From Aurantiochytrium sp. KH105 (Eukaryota > Sar > Bigyra > Thraustochytrida > Thraustochytriidae), in the NCBI GenBank assembly GCA_003116975.1, contig BGKB01000219.1, forward strand, positions 24,225-88,224: a stretch of DNA of 64,000 bases. The letters are read 5' to 3'. Below, piece by piece: positions 11,156 to 23,037 of this stretch. The translations under genes and the position numbers were made by a program. The notes beneath the pieces were generated by a model that saw nothing but the letters and a program-made list of their open reading frames with translations, searched no databases and had not been told where the DNA came from. Every line of letters starts with the position of its first letter. The first letter of the stretch is position 1.

Positions 11156-12699
11156 GGTTGCAGTTGCTGCTGCTGCTGCTGCTGCTGCTGTTCGAGGCGC
11201 GGCACTCGCCGCTCCTGTGCGCTCGCTCGTCCGGACGCGCTAGGCGGCGCGGGGAGAGAGGCAAGGGGAAAGCTGGCTCGCGCGGCGCAGACGTGCGTGC
11301 GTGTGTGCGTGCGTGCGTGGGCTCGCGCGGGCTCGTGGCGGCGCGGCCTTGGCTCGAGGTCGATCTGCTCGCTCTGCTTCTCCCCTTTCTTTCTTTCTCT
11401 CTGTCTTTCTCTCCCTCCCTCTCCTAACCAGCGGCGCCGCGCAGCCACAGCCAGCCACCTCTGCAAGAGAGAGAGGGAGCGCAAGTGGGTTATGGTCCCC
11501 GCCGCAAGTGAGTTATGGCCCCGCGCCAAGTGCGCTATCCACGGCGTAAAGGGCGCTATCCCGCCGCCAGACCCGCGTAACGAAGGCCGCTCATTCTCGA
11601 CGCGCGCGCGGCGCCGCGGCCGCGGGAGGTTGTAGAATAGTAAGGGCCGCAGGATACAAGAAAGGATATCATGCGTTAGAGAGGATATTACGCGTTTGAT
11701 GCGAAAGCTTGATGATCAAGTTTTCCTGACTTTGAGGCATGGGAGGATGCACGAGGAGGAGGAGGACGACGGGCGGTAGCAGCAGCTGCAGCAGCAGCAG
11801 CGACGACTGCGAGGCGGACATCTTGTAGGAAGAGAAGGAGATGGAGAGTTGCAGCAGCTGCTGCTGGTGATTGGCCGTCACAGTGGATGAGTATGGTTGC
11901 TCGGAACGCAATGCGTGCTAATTTTTCTCCGGGGAATGATCGCTGAATGGGCCCAGGCATCCTGAGCGGCGCGGCTGGCATGTGGCATGGCTGGCTGCCT
12001 TCAAGTGGTCGATGATCATTCATTTATTCATTCATTCATTCATCCATTCATGAATCCCGCCGCGACCACCATCGTCATCATCCATGGCATGTCTATCGCA
12101 AAACATGAGCTATGGTCTCGATCTCCATCCTCCTGGGACGACTACTAGAAAGAACGCGAGGAAACCAGCCCAGCATTCCGTCGGCGCTACTCCAATTTCG
12201 CGCAGCGCGCCGGGACCGTCGTTCTTGCAGAGCCACCTCCTCGCGCAACAAGTGCAACGCCCTCTCCTTTTCCACGTCCCGGGTGCGGGCGGGGCCTTCC
12301 TCCCGTTCTCGCTCTCGCTCTCCTCTGCTCTGCTCTGCTCTGCTCCGCCTGCCTTCTCGAAGCGACGCGACGCGCGACCAGAAGCGAAGCGATGCGCTGC
12401 GCTGCGAAGCGAAGGGCGCGATGCCGCGGGGTCCGCGCAGTAGGCGCCAACCTGCGATCACGTTCCCGCTGCGCTTCCTCTGCGGGCGCGAGTCGAGTCT
12501 GCTAATAGAGAGGTCCTGCCTGCTGATGGAGGCGACCTGCGACGCGAGGAAGGAGGAGGGCTGGGCGGCGATCTTGGCCGCGCGTTCGCTCGGCAGAATC
12601 GCAACGCCGGCGCGAGGACTCGAGCAAGGACAGCAGCGGCAGCAGCAGCAGCGGCAGCGGAGCGAGAGCGGCGCGGAGAGCAGCGGGAGAGCAGGAAAG
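11156..12699. promoter_or_regulatory. Shared divergent upstream region of EIF3I and SOD1
   Basis: 1.5 kb between two start codons pointing away from each other. It holds a CAG tract next to the eIF3i ATG (11162-11190 as CTG on +), short tandem units of about 23 nt with the core CAAGTGnGnTATGG (about 11481-11545), a CATT run (12017-12050), and CAG/CGG-rich sequence ending about 40 nt before the SOD1 ATG. Open frames cross it on both strands but resemble nothing and are GC-skew artefacts. Confidence 0.55.
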
Positions 12700-13155
12700 A
12701 TGGCGGACGGCAAGGCTTGCGTGACTTTGATCGGGGCGGAGGGCCCGATGGGCTCGGTGGTGTTTACCCCGGGCGAGAGCTCGGTCAAGGTGACCGGCGA
12801 GGTCACCGGCCTGACGCCCGGCAAGCACGGCTTCCACATTCACCAGTTTGGCGACGTGAGCTCCGGCTGCGCCAGCACCGGCGGCCACTACAACCCGGCC
12901 GGCAAGACCCATGGCGCGCCCGAGGACGGCGAGCGCCACGCCGGCGATCTTGGCAACATTGAGGCCAACGAGGAGGGCGTCGCCAAGATCGACATTGAGG
13001 ACTCCGGCTTCAAGGTCTCCGAGATCATCGGCCGCGCTGTCGTTGTCCACGAGGGCGAGGACGACCTTGGCGCCGGCGGCCACGAGCTCAGCAAGAGCAC
13101 CGGCAACGCCGGCGGCCGCAAGTGCTGCGGCATCATCGGCCTGCAGTCTGCCTAA
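12700..13155 (+). CDS. SOD1: Cu/Zn superoxide dismutase
   Basis: A 151-residue protein, full family length, with no signal peptide, so predicted cytosolic. It converts superoxide to O2 and H2O2. All active-site residues are visible: copper ligands H46, H48, H63, H117 ([19 protein letters not shown]); zinc ligands H71, H80, D83 (H63 bridging); the structural Cys57 and Cys142/143; and R140 that guides superoxide. The open frame reaches back to 12112, but the upstream residues are low-complexity, and the ATG at 12700 (GGAAAG ATG G) gives the exact family N-terminus. No intron. Confidence 0.98.
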   Translation: MADGKACVTLIGAEGPMGSVVFTPGESSVKVTGEVTGLTPGKHGFHIHQFGDVSSGCASTGGHYNPAGKTHGAPEDGERHAGDLGNIEANEEGVAKIDIEDSGFKVSEIIGRAVVVHEGEDDLGAGGHELSKSTGNAGGRKCCGIIGLQSA

Positions 13156-13840
13156 GCCTCTTTTTCGTTCATTCGTTCGTCCGTTTATCCGTCCGTCCGA
13201 GGACGCTCTCACGAATTCGAAAGGGTCTCACATCTCGTCGTGTCTCGTCTTGTCTTCGCGCGGGGCTTAAGCCCGTCGTGACGTGCGCGACCCGTAGCAC
13301 ATATCCAATATTAACACGTCTTCTTTCTTTTCTTTTTCCCTCTCTCTCTCTCTTCATTGCCTTTTCCTTGCAAGCTGACAAATTGGTCAAGGCGTAAATG
13401 TAGTAGCACTGACTGGGAGGGGAGCATTGGGTGGTGTACTCTCGTACGATGACTTTCATATATTTTTCGACCTCTCACAGCACAGCACAGCGCAGCACAG
13501 CACAGCACAGCACAGCACAACACAGCACAACAAGACAGGCTGCAAATTCTTGTTGTTGTGGTAGAAAGAACAATGGCAATCGGTAGTGCAAACCGCTTGT
13601 TCTCGACGTGTGGCACTTTTCCAAGTCCGTGTCCTCCGATTCTTTGTGCTGTCCTGTGATTTGGTGATAAGTGGTTGGTCGGTAGGTTTATATCTATCAA
13701 TAAAAGCAATTTTCAGGTTGTTGTGTACTCTTGGCGGCACGACACCTTGAGAGAATTCGCGGTTTTTCTTTTCGCTACTTTCCATGAAGCGAGCATTGGG
13801 GCGATTGCCTCGGCCCAACAATATATATGCACGTAAGATG
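13156..13840. other. Convergent 3' region of SOD1 and the lipase
   Basis: Holds pyrimidine-rich sequence (13315-13365) and an imperfect CACAG pentamer repeat (about 13476-13530). No gene seen. The two transcripts end towards each other here. Confidence 0.5.
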
Positions 13841-15487
13841 TCATTCCATCTGGTCCGCCTGACTCTTGGCACGACCGATAACATCTTCAACAAAGTTCTC
13901 GTCTGCCTTCTCCGCATCGTCGTCGCGAAGAGATTCCATGTGGGAGTCTGCATCGGATTCGTCGAGGACGTCGTCCTCGCTCCGCTCTTTTTCAACAGAC
14001 TTGCGCAGCTTGGGAGTCTTTTGCGACTTGGAGCGCTCTGCGGCCTCTTCCTCGGCCACTGCAGCCTCTGCTTCCTCGGCAATGACGCCCCCATCATCGT
14101 GAATACTCGGATCACGAAGCTGCTCGGCGACCGTGGTGACAGCGTTGCGGTAGAATTGCAGCGTGTGGTCAGAAATCATGGTCGTCGAGAACTCAATCCG
14201 TCGCAACGAGGCAAAGTCGGCCTCAACGTCGCGAACCATGAAGCCCTCCGTCGTTCGCGTCACGTAAGTGATTTCCCCAGAAACGTGCATGTCAATGTGC
14301 GCGCCCTTGGATGAGGCCACCTCCTCGATGGTTTTGCGGTACTCTTGCGTCATGGTGAGGTAGTCGAACTCTTCGTAAAACTCGTCGAGCGATTTGCCAG
14401 ACTCTTGCATTTCGGCATCGAGGTCGGCCAAGATACGCGCATTTGCTGAAATGAGCCCAAAATTCCAGCGCGGAAAAATGTCGTCGCCGGCCACCAGAGA
14501 CCAAATGATATCTTTGGTATAGTTTGTGGCCTGCTTGTTGAGCGTGGGCGGCGGCGCTACGGCAATGCAGTCGATTCCAGTCCAGTTGCGCTCCCAGCGG
14601 TAAATGAGTGTGGCGAGCTGAGCCGTGCCTGCGCCCAGCGAGTGACCCGTAAAGGTGACCCGGTAGTCGAGAGGTGCGAAAATGTTCTTGATGAGACTTT
14701 CCGTCCGGTTTACCAGAAACCTGGCTGCATTGAGCATGCCCGAGTGGACCCACGAGTCTCGCAAAAAGGGCACGGGCGTATGAAGTACATCCGTGAGCAA
14801 GTCACTCACCGATGATGTTCCCTTGATGCTCACGATGGCGTGTTGCCGCAAAGGATGGTACGCAATAAAGTACGATGGTTTCTCGTAGGAGACTGCGGGC
14901 TCGTACTGCAAAAGCTCGTATCCAGTGGTATCGAGAAAGTTCCGAATCACCAGTTCTCCATCATAGACCGCCTCGGAGAAGCCGATCATGTCGGCAAACT
15001 GATCGAGCTTTTCGACCTTTGTGTGACGTGCTCCGAACATTGCATATTCACGCTTGAGCGTGTGTTTGTCCATGCGGTGTTTGGCAATGTACTCGAATTG
15101 CAGCTTGAGAAGCGGGAGAAGTCGATAAACGGGAACATTGGGCGCGTCTTGAAAGTGCAAGACGGCTGCGCTCATGGCTTCGTTGAGTTTGGTCCACAAA
15201 GAGTAGTACGAGGCGCCCAGGACGTACTCTGTGGACAAGACGTCGGTGAGCGAGAGATTTGCCATAAGTTCGTCAAAGCTCGAGGTTTCTGCAATGGTTT
15301 GCACGAGAAGCTGCGGGTCTTCTGGCCGGAACCAGCACCCCATGCTAAAGATGAGGACCACGAGATACGCTTTGAGCGACCGTTTGCGCACGAGCGGATT
15401 GTTGGGCTTGAACTTGGTGCTCGGCACGCGGCCCAGCTTGTTGGGCTGCGTCGGTGCCGACTCCGTGCGTCTGAACTGGCGACCCAT
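13841..15487 (-). CDS. Class 3 (DAG-lipase-like) lipase, membrane-anchored
   Basis: 548 residues. Seen: a short hydrophobic segment near residues 40-52 (AYLVVLIFSMGCWF) that could anchor it as a signal-anchor; the nucleophile elbow GHSLGAG (Ser near 281); a candidate acid in VAGDDIFPR (near 332); a candidate His in SDHTLQFYRN (near 440); and a C-terminal acidic, Lys-rich tail of low complexity. Known: the Ser-Asp-His triad with GHSLGAG and the IKGTSS strand is the Lipase_3 fold, found in diacylglycerol lipases and fungal triacylglycerol lipases, which hydrolyse acylglycerols. The substrate cannot be read from sequence. It has one TM-like segment rather than the four of animal DAGL-alpha. No intron. 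Confidence 0.85.
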   Translation of the reverse strand: MGRQFRRTESAPTQPNKLGRVPSTKFKPNNPLVRKRSLKAYLVVLIFSMGCWFRPEDPQLLVQTIAETSSFDELMANLSLTDVLSTEYVLGASYYSLWTKLNEAMSAAVLHFQDAPNVPVYRLLPLLKLQFEYIAKHRMDKHTLKREYAMFGARHTKVEKLDQFADMIGFSEAVYDGELVIRNFLDTTGYELLQYEPAVSYEKPSYFIAYHPLRQHAIVSIKGTSSVSDLLTDVLHTPVPFLRDSWVHSGMLNAARFLVNRTESLIKNIFAPLDYRVTFTGHSLGAGTAQLATLIYRWERNWTGIDCIAVAPPPTLNKQATNYTKDIIWSLVAGDDIFPRWNFGLISANARILADLDAEMQESGKSLDEFYEEFDYLTMTQEYRKTIEEVASSKGAHIDMHVSGEITYVTRTTEGFMVRDVEADFASLRRIEFSTTMISDHTLQFYRNAVTTVAEQLRDPSIHDDGGVIAEEAEAAVAEEEAAERSKSQKTPKLRKSVEKERSEDDVLDESDADSHMESLRDDDAEKADENFVEDVIGRAKSQADQME

Positions 15488-16114
15488 CGTCCCGTGTCGT
15501 CTCCTCTCGTTTCCTGTCGCGGAGCAGCGTTCTCGCTTCGGTCACTGGCGAAGACGCCAGGGCGGTACGCGCGCAGCGGTGGCAGCTTCCACGATGACGA
15601 AAGCCCGCGCAGTACGAGTCGAGACTTGTCGTGCTTGTTTGGAGCCAACGCGAGGCGCTCGCAGACGGACGGCAGCGGGGCCTTCGCGAGCGGCAGGCCG
15701 GGGTTGGGCTTCTGCTGGCCGCCCCGGAGTGCGCGAGCTGGCCCCGCTCGGCTCCGGCTCGGGCTCGGGCTCTGGGCTCTGGGCTCTAGGCTCGGCGGCG
15801 CGGCGTGGCGTGGCGTGGTGACGCACAGCGTCGCGCGGTCAAGCTGGACCCTGGCGGAGAGGGCCGGGCGGGCTACTCGAAGCACGCGCGACCCGGAGGG
15901 AGGCTCTCGCTCGCCACCAACCGGCCGGAGCGACAGCGAGCTGGGGCGGGTGCTCAGCGGTGAGCTGCAGCGCGCCGAGCAGGGACGGCGAGGCGCGGAA
16001 GCGAAGCGGTGCTGGACGAAAGTGAGGCTTCGCGTCTGAAAAACGTGACGTTGGCGGGGCAAGCTTGGCGGAAGAAGTGCACAGGAGATCGTTTTAGGAC
16101 GAGGCTATACTGGG
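15488..16114. other. Lipase upstream region
   Basis: GC-rich spacer between two minus-strand genes, presumably the lipase promoter. It includes a CGGGCTCTGGGCTCTGGG repeat near 15765. No gene seen; Arg/Pro-rich frames on both strands are shadows of composition. Confidence 0.45.
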
Positions 16115-16133
16115 CTACACGACTTGCAGGGTG

Positions 16134-16172
<39 letters not shown>

Positions 16173-19100
16173 ATTTCCTGGTTTTGGCGTTGTTGCTGGT
16201 CAGAATTCAGCTGCGGGTCTTGCGTCTCCTGTTCACCATGGGAACCGAGCGTCTCGTCACATCTTGCTTCCTCGTCGAAAGCGAGCACAGAGACGTCGTT
16301 AACTTGGTCGATTTCGAGATCGTTCGCGGCATCGAGCTCGGCCGCATCGAGCGGTCTGGGCGGCACTACGGATTCTGAAAAGGCAAGGTATTTAGATGGG
16401 CGAGCGATCTCCGCTTGGAGAGAACCTGCATCGTCGTCTGTATCCGAAGTCACACCGCTCGACACTCTTCCAGCGATGTAGCGTGTCGAGAATCGTGATG
16501 ACACCCACGATTGAAGTCGCTTACCCTCGCGTTCTCGAGGAGATCCATTGTTCGAAGAGGACCTCGTGCACGAAAAAAGTACCGTGACAGCCATGAGCTC
16601 GTAGATCACAAGGAGCAAAAATGCGATGTTGATCACAGCGATGAAAATGTTGAGACCAAAATCAACACCTGCATCAAAACTGAGCGAGTATAGCGCCATC
16701 GCCAACGAAACGAGGAGCGTCAGCAAACCCATCCCCTCGAGATGATTGAGAAACGGGTATGCGTATGGGCCGACCTGGGTGTGCAGCAAGAGCGCCGCAA
16801 AGAGGCAGACGAGACATGAGATGCCCTGGGCAATGGGACCAAACTTTGCCAAGGTGATGGTGAAGATCGTCATGGCCACCTTGCGCAACGCCACGATGGA
16901 CTCCCAAAACTCACAATCCATGCGAAAATTTTTGCACAAAAAGGTGCGCAAGTACGTGTTTGACCCCTTTACCACGAGCAGCGCAGAAAGAGCCGGGATT
17001 CCGCATCCGTAAAAGACGAGGCCGCCAAAGCCTGCCACAGCAAACCAAGCCACGTGCGAGCCCGCAAAGCACTCAATGCGCGGATCTGCGACAAGAAAGG
17101 AACGATGCTGCACCTCGGGGGTCGTGCATACAAAGAGCTCGAGAGCCGTACGTAGCAAGATGATGTGCGCCAGAAACAAGAGAACCATGATCGAGAGCTG
17201 AAAGCCTTGGTAATACAGCGCGCGAATCCCAAAAGAACAGCGGTCCCAAACCCAGAGAATGGCCCAGACAATCCCAAAAAGCAGGGCACACAAGAGCGGA
17301 AAGGCGTATACGAGCAGGACCTTGGCATAGAATCCAGGGAGGCGCTCGCCGTCATCGCCACTCTCGTCGAAGAGACACATGATCGAGCTCGTCACATCGG
17401 ATCCCGAAATCGTCACCGTGGATGCCATTTTCTCCACGGCCGTTACGGACTGATGCCAGTCGACATCGATGAGCAGGAGAAGTGCAAGCGCCTGAAGGTG
17501 CGAGTACGCGATCTTGAGCACCGTCACAACCGCTTCGGATGTGACGCGATCAACGCTACCGTCCATGAGCGAGCGCTTTGCGGCGCGTCGCTCGCTCCGC
17601 AAAATGATGCGCCACGTGATGAAGGCTACCAAGGCGCACGCGACGGCAGCTCCGAATGCTGCCAAGAGATATGGCGTCACTGTCGCGCACGACAGGCAGC
17701 GATCGCCAACCTTGGCATATCCCTCGGCACACCCCATGCACAGAAAACCCGCAAAGGCTGGTCCACACCCCGAGGCTTGCGCCAATGCAGGGTCGGAGGT
17801 ATTTGTCTCGCCAAGGCAGCGCTCTGTTCCGTCCTCGCACGTGTAAAAGTCGATCGAGACGCATGGGTTTGCAGGATCGCCGTCGCCGGCCTCGGAAAGA
17901 GGAGGAAAGCGAAAGTGCCCTGGGGCCGCATATGCGACATATTGGACCGAGACATTGACCGTGCCGCCAGTCGCCGGCGTCGAATAGTTTGGGTTTTCGG
18001 CGCACTCCAAGGTTTCGTCGTCGTCCATGTACGCTTGCGAGGCGTGACAGATGGCCCCACTTGGACAAATCGAGCAAGCGCTGGCCGATTCTGCGCCGAC
18101 CAAGCCAAACGTACTCGCTCTGGTGTCCAGGACAGTGCAAGACTCGCACGAGGACTGGCCCGTCGCATTTTGAAAGGTATTCTCCGGACACGGAGTTGCG
18201 AGAATGGTGCGCGCGCTGCAATAGTGACCCGCTGGACATTCGAGCACAGTTTCCTGGTCTGGGCAATACGAGCCTTTGGGGCAGTCACTGCACGCGCACG
18301 GAGACAATTTGGAGGACGTCACTGCATACTCGCCGGGACTACAGGCTTTACAGCGCGTGCATGTGGCTCCCTCGGTGGACTCGTCGATTTCATAGCCCGC
18401 ATTGCAAACGCAAGTCGAGGCGTCGTTGACGTCCGGAAGCATGGTGGACCCGCAGCCAACATCAAAACTATCACTACTTTCGATGGGAACATTGAAAACA
18501 AGCACCTTGACTTGGAGTTTACCTGCAGCGCGTGCCACCAGCTCGACCTCGAGTGCGCCTTCGTTGGTTTCGTACACAGAAAGCTCGTTCAGGTTGTTGA
18601 TGTTTGGGCCTGCAAAGGCCTGCACCGCACGAGTGTACGTTCCCGTCGTTGCAGCAAAGCCGTTAATGTCAATAAGCTCCACGTTGCCCGTGCAGCGTTC
18701 CAAGTACGTGATTCCGGTGCAGTTTGAGAAATCGACCTTGCTCATCAAGGCGTCCGGAGGCGCCTCGAGGTAAAATGTGACTGGGATGATCGTGGACTCG
18801 ATCGAGAACGAATAATCAGAGTACAGCTCCCAGACAATATCAAGCACGATTTTGGCCGTGTAAGTTCCCGTGGGCATGATGTTTGTGTGGACGACAGCGT
18901 CAATGGAGATTTCTTCCCCTGACTGGAGAACTATGGTTTCTTTTGAGGCGGGGATGCGAAGCCAGTTGATCTCAACATCTGTCTCGATGGCAATGGTTAC
19001 CTCTACAAACTCGTCAAAGGGGTTTACAAGAATGATATCGCGGCTTATGATACCATTTTCTTCGTCTCCGTACACCTCGACATCACCGAATGGGGTGTCG

Positions 19101-19237
19101 GCCGTATGCATATCCTTGGAATATTGGGCCTCAATCTCTCTTGGAAACACCTTTAGACTTGTCTCGCCTTGCTGCTGTGCGATCGCAGGCACACTTGCAG
19201 CGGCCACCGCGGCCGCCACCGCGAGTAGCTTCCGCAT
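16115..19237 (-). CDS. Large Cys-rich (GCC2/GCC3, ephrin-receptor-like) multi-pass membrane protein
   Basis: 1040 residues from the ATG at 19237 (the frame three codons further up begins with TTG). Seen: a signal peptide (MRKLLAVAAAVAAASVPAIAQ), an extracellular beta-rich region to about residue 260, then Cys-rich repeats including CPKGSYCPDQ and CPAGHYCSARTILATPCPENTF, which are typical of GCC2_GCC3/ephrin-receptor-like modules, then about 8-10 hydrophobic helices (roughly residues 520-880), and a cytosolic tail ending in a poly-Gln run. Known: related proteins are common in protists and are usually annotated only as ephrin-receptor-like; their function is not established. The role here is likely as a surface receptor or channel-like protein, by inference only. 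The poly-Gln is a CAG tract at the 3' end of the gene (16131-16172). Confidence 0.75.
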
Positions 19238-19246
19238 CTCGTTCAA

Positions 19247-19707
19247 GAGTTGCAGTTCTGTCGCAGTCCCAGATCAAGGCGGACAGCCGACCCAGCTCGA
19301 GTGCGCGCGCAAAAAAGAAAAAAAGAAAAAAAGAAAAAGAGGACAAGGGAGCAAGGGACAAGGGGGGTTGTCCCAAGAGAGAGGGAGGCACATTTTGGTG
19401 CAAGGCCGCCCGTTCAGGCACTATTCGTACAAGGAGCAAAGCAAACGGCGCGACGCTATAAGCCAAGGCCGAATAAAATCGGTGACGAATCGGGTGACCC
19501 AGACGGTATCCTTCTCTTCGATGACTGCAATCCTGACTGCTAAAAACTTCTTTTGGGTCGGTGGAGAGAATGAGCGGGTCGTCAGCCAGATACGTTGACT
19601 GCTCCCGTAGACTACTGGCAGTGTGTGGGTGCAGCCTAGTCAGGAGACTGACCCTCTCTTGATGATCAATAGGTAGTTTCTGAATTCGAGTTACAAAAAA
19701 AAATCGC
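19247..19707. other. Spacer upstream of the membrane-protein gene
   Basis: 460 bases between two minus-strand genes; contains an A-rich run (19312-19345). Presumed promoter of the 16115-19237 gene and 3' flank of the dynamin. Nothing else seen. Confidence 0.4.
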
Positions 19708-21894
19708 CTAGTGGGTTGAACGCTTTTTGGCAGTCGCCAAGATACTTGCGGCCCGGCGCATGCTATCGACCTCTTGCTGCAAACGGCCTCGCTTGATTGC
19801 GATACCATCATCCTCACGCAAGTACTCTTTGAGATCGGATACCGCAGACAGACTTCTCATAAATTCCATTGTCTTGTCAACGACTTCGGTCCAGATGAGG
19901 CGCGGCGTTTGAGAGAAATATGTGGCCAACAAAAAGTGAATGCGAGTGGCGACATCGGTGCAGAGCTTCTTTTGAGCTGGCTCCAGCGTAGATTGCTCAC
20001 GCAAAGCTGCGTCGCTTGCAGCAACTGCGATCGGCGGTAACGAATTAATGAGCACATCGAGCGCCAAATGAAGCGCTGGTGACTCATCAAAGGTCGACTT
20101 GACGACTCTGTGAAGTTGGCTGCGCTTGGTATCCTCTAGAGACGTGAGAGCTTTCTGGAATTCCCGAAGACTGTCCACATGTTCAAGGTCACCAAAGCGT
20201 GAGTGCTTAACCTCGGCGGACAGCAGCATGCAAATCGTTTTCCAGAGTTCACCACTGAGCTTTTCAAAGTGTGCCCGTGCGAGAAGACTGGCTTGCCCAC
20301 CAAAGTCTGGAAACCGTTCGGTATGTCTGTTGATAATGGTAGAAACTGTGCGCCCGAAAAGTTCGATAGTGTCATCGAGTAAGGCCTTGAGAGATTCACG
20401 AATTGGTAGTACACCATACTTTTCGATGAGAGCTTTGAAGATCATTTCGTGGTTCCGCGTAGCACCATCTCCCTGATCCTTCCAGCGACCATGAACTTCG
20501 TCAATGAAGGCTGGATCCATCTCAAACCTCTGCCGTCCTCCTCGAGTCGGGTCGAAGATGCTTGCTTCGACCTCGTCTCGCAACCTATTGGCGTTCCCAT
20601 CGAAGACACCGCCAAGATTAGCAAAGTTCGAGGTAGGCGAGCCAATCGCGTCGCGCACCCACTCGCTCGTGTCTCTGTCGTACGCACATATCGTAAAGTC
20701 GTCGCGGAACCTCTCAACGATTCTAATTGCAATGAGGTGACGTTCGCTGAGGTCATCAAGCGGACGGCCTAGGGCTTTGAGCCTGCCCTTTCGCTCGGCG
20801 ATTCTTGCTTCCAGATCCGGAAGAATTTCGTTGATGAACTGGCGAACCATTTTCACCTGGATAATGCTCACTTTTTCGCCAAGGGTCTGAATCCCCCAAA
20901 GATCCGGGCTCAGTTTACAAAAACATTCGTCGTTTGTGAAGAGGGCCCTTTCTCGATCGAGAACATCCGTATGGCTATCCCCATCATGTGCTTCGGTCTC
21001 GGTGCGCGTCCGCACGGCAAAGTAGCCGTGCGCAAGTAAAGCCTGAGGAGCACCCTTTTTGGTGAGGCGTTCGCAAAAGTTTTTCTTTTGGATGCGATCT
21101 GAATTTGGAAGACAATCCACCTTGGTGAAAACGCCCAAGGTACGCTTGCCTTGCGGGTCATGCTCGCGCGCAAGACGAAGCGCCTCACACGTCTCAAGGT
21201 CTGATTCCGCGGGCATGACGACGAGAATGACCATTCTCGGATTCCTGATGTATTCTTTCACGAGGTCCACGGTGAGCTGGTGCTCATCGGCCCCTTTGGA
21301 ACTGCCGAACTGCTTGATTCCAGGCAGATCGATGAGGACCAGCTTGTGGACGTCCGGGCGCATCACCTTGACATGGACCGTTTTGTTTTCGATTGCCCCA
21401 GAACTTGGCTGCTTTCGTGCGATCGCCTCGGCAAGATTTGTCATATCTCGTATCTCGGTTGCCTCGGAAAAAGTAGCATCTCGACTGACCAATGCCTTGC
21501 ACTCTTGGCTCCTTTCGCAGTGAACCACGATGGGGCATCGTGTCACCGTGCCAGTGCCGCGCGGGAGGTCGACTCGCGTGAGCGCCGACAGCACGGATGA
21601 CTTGCCGGAGCTTTGGTTTCCAATGACGGCCACGCCGGGGGCATGAAAGTTCTCGCTGTCAAGAGTACCACGGACCTGCTCGATGGCATCGAGCAAGGGC
21701 TCTGTGCTCGCAATCATGGGCAAACGCCTTGTGCTCACATTCATCGGCACGCCCTCGGGGGCTGTGGGCTTGGCCTTGATCTGCATGTTTTGGTTCAAGG
21801 GTTCGCTCTCGGGCTCCACATGTTCGTCCATGTCTGGATTCGATATTCCAGCTACGCTGGTCGCAGGCTCGAACGCGCCCGCTGCCTGAGACAT
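19708..21894 (-). CDS. Dynamin-related (Mx/DRP-like) large GTPase
   Basis: 728 residues from the ATG at 21894; 80 further codons upstream are open but begin with TTG and look non-coding. Seen: G1 GNQSSGKSSVL, G2/switch I LPRGTGTVTRCPI, G3 DLPG, G4 TKVD, then a long helical region and a GED-like C-terminus; no PH or Pro-rich domain. Known: dynamin-superfamily GTPases of this short layout include Mx proteins and DRPs, which assemble on membranes or nucleoprotein targets and act by GTP-driven assembly. Which subfamily it belongs to cannot be settled by eye. It is divergent from a second, unrelated-looking dynamin-like gene 1.1 kb away. Confidence 0.9.
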   Translation of the reverse strand: MSQAAGAFEPATSVAGISNPDMDEHVEPESEPLNQNMQIKAKPTAPEGVPMNVSTRRLPMIASTEPLLDAIEQVRGTLDSENFHAPGVAVIGNQSSGKSSVLSALTRVDLPRGTGTVTRCPIVVHCERSQECKALVSRDATFSEATEIRDMTNLAEAIARKQPSSGAIENKTVHVKVMRPDVHKLVLIDLPGIKQFGSSKGADEHQLTVDLVKEYIRNPRMVILVVMPAESDLETCEALRLAREHDPQGKRTLGVFTKVDCLPNSDRIQKKNFCERLTKKGAPQALLAHGYFAVRTRTETEAHDGDSHTDVLDRERALFTNDECFCKLSPDLWGIQTLGEKVSIIQVKMVRQFINEILPDLEARIAERKGRLKALGRPLDDLSERHLIAIRIVERFRDDFTICAYDRDTSEWVRDAIGSPTSNFANLGGVFDGNANRLRDEVEASIFDPTRGGRQRFEMDPAFIDEVHGRWKDQGDGATRNHEMIFKALIEKYGVLPIRESLKALLDDTIELFGRTVSTIINRHTERFPDFGGQASLLARAHFEKLSGELWKTICMLLSAEVKHSRFGDLEHVDSLREFQKALTSLEDTKRSQLHRVVKSTFDESPALHLALDVLINSLPPIAVAASDAALREQSTLEPAQKKLCTDVATRIHFLLATYFSQTPRLIWTEVVDKTMEFMRSLSAVSDLKEYLREDDGIAIKRGRLQQEVDSMRRAASILATAKKRSTH

Positions 21895-23037
21895 GGCTGG
21901 TATCTGTGCGCAGATTTGTTGTATTGTCTGGCTGCCAACGCCTGATTCGGGTTTTGCTAGCGTCCGCTGCCGCCACGGCTGCAGGCGGAGGCCTTTTCCC
22001 CTCAGTTTCGCCGGCAAGGGACAGCTTGACTCCGTCTCATCCACAGTTGTCCACACCCTCGCTGTGGTGGCGGCACTCAGTCTGCGAGGGTCACGGACAT
22101 ATGGCGTGACCTTCCCACAGTCATATTTGCGCAAAAGAATTGTTAATCGCTCTCTCGAGAAGATCGCGGACAGGATGGCAGCCGCACACCTTGACCAAAA
22201 GGGTACCTCTCAGGCCGAGCCGCGGAAAGATCGGCGTCGCTCGCAGTTTCCGTCGCAGCCAATAAACCAAAGAGCCGCACACCTGCCAAAAATCGGCAGG
22301 AGACAGGAGCCGGCAGCAGCCAGGAGCCGACAGCAGACAGGAGCCAGGATGGCCGAACGTGCGGAGCCCGTGTCATGATTCGCGAAGAACAACAACGTGT
22401 CGTCGTCTGATGGTCGCGGGGAGGAATCTTACGTGCGCTGAGCTGGATAGGCAAGCGAAGATCGCCACGAGCCAGTCAGCTCGTTTGTCCTCGGCAAGGA
22501 AAGTGGTTGTATGAAGTATGAGCAGCGACCGCCAGTCAGGCAGAGCCTGCTTGACAGCCTGGTCGTCGGTGCGGTGGCAGATCATCACTGGAAATGATCA
22601 ATCACAGTCGAAACGTGAAGCCTAAGGTCGTGACTCGGAAGAGAGGCCACCTCGAATTCGGCGAAAGAATGTTGCTCGCCATGCTGCCAGAACAGCACGA
22701 AATCAAGAATCATGACACAGGTGAAGGTACACATACCCGCCACCGCGCCGTATTGCAAGAACACACCTGTCAGGCTGCACCTGCAGGGAGTTGTATAGGC
22801 TTTGAGAAAAAAAAAGGTACGGAGCTTCCAAAGACAGGCTGTGGGAACGGACATCAGTATGCGAAGGACGCCCGAATAATCGATCGTATGGCGCTGCACG
22901 CGCTGGGAAAGTAGAGCGATGCAGCCTGCAAGAGAGAGCAGGGGCTTGACAAGCAGCCAGGCAGCCAGGCAAAGCAAACCCGAATTGTGGAGCAAACCAA
23001 AAAGATCCGAGGCAGTGGGGAAGAAGACAAGCGGACA
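21895..23037. promoter_or_regulatory. Divergent intergenic region between two dynamin-like genes
   Basis: 1.1 kb between two divergent starts (ATG 21894 minus, ATG 23038 plus). The minus-strand frame 22585-23049 codes for a hydrophobic string but has no recognised family. No TATA box was found near either ATG. Confidence 0.5.

Noticed and set aside
10202-11635. 477-codon plus-strand frame opposite eIF3i
   Set aside because: Antisense shadow of a clear WD40 gene; its tail is low-complexity sequence in the promoter.
17165-18727. 520-codon plus-strand frame opposite the Cys-rich membrane protein
   Set aside because: Antisense of a supported gene with signal peptide and TM pattern; itself basic and featureless.
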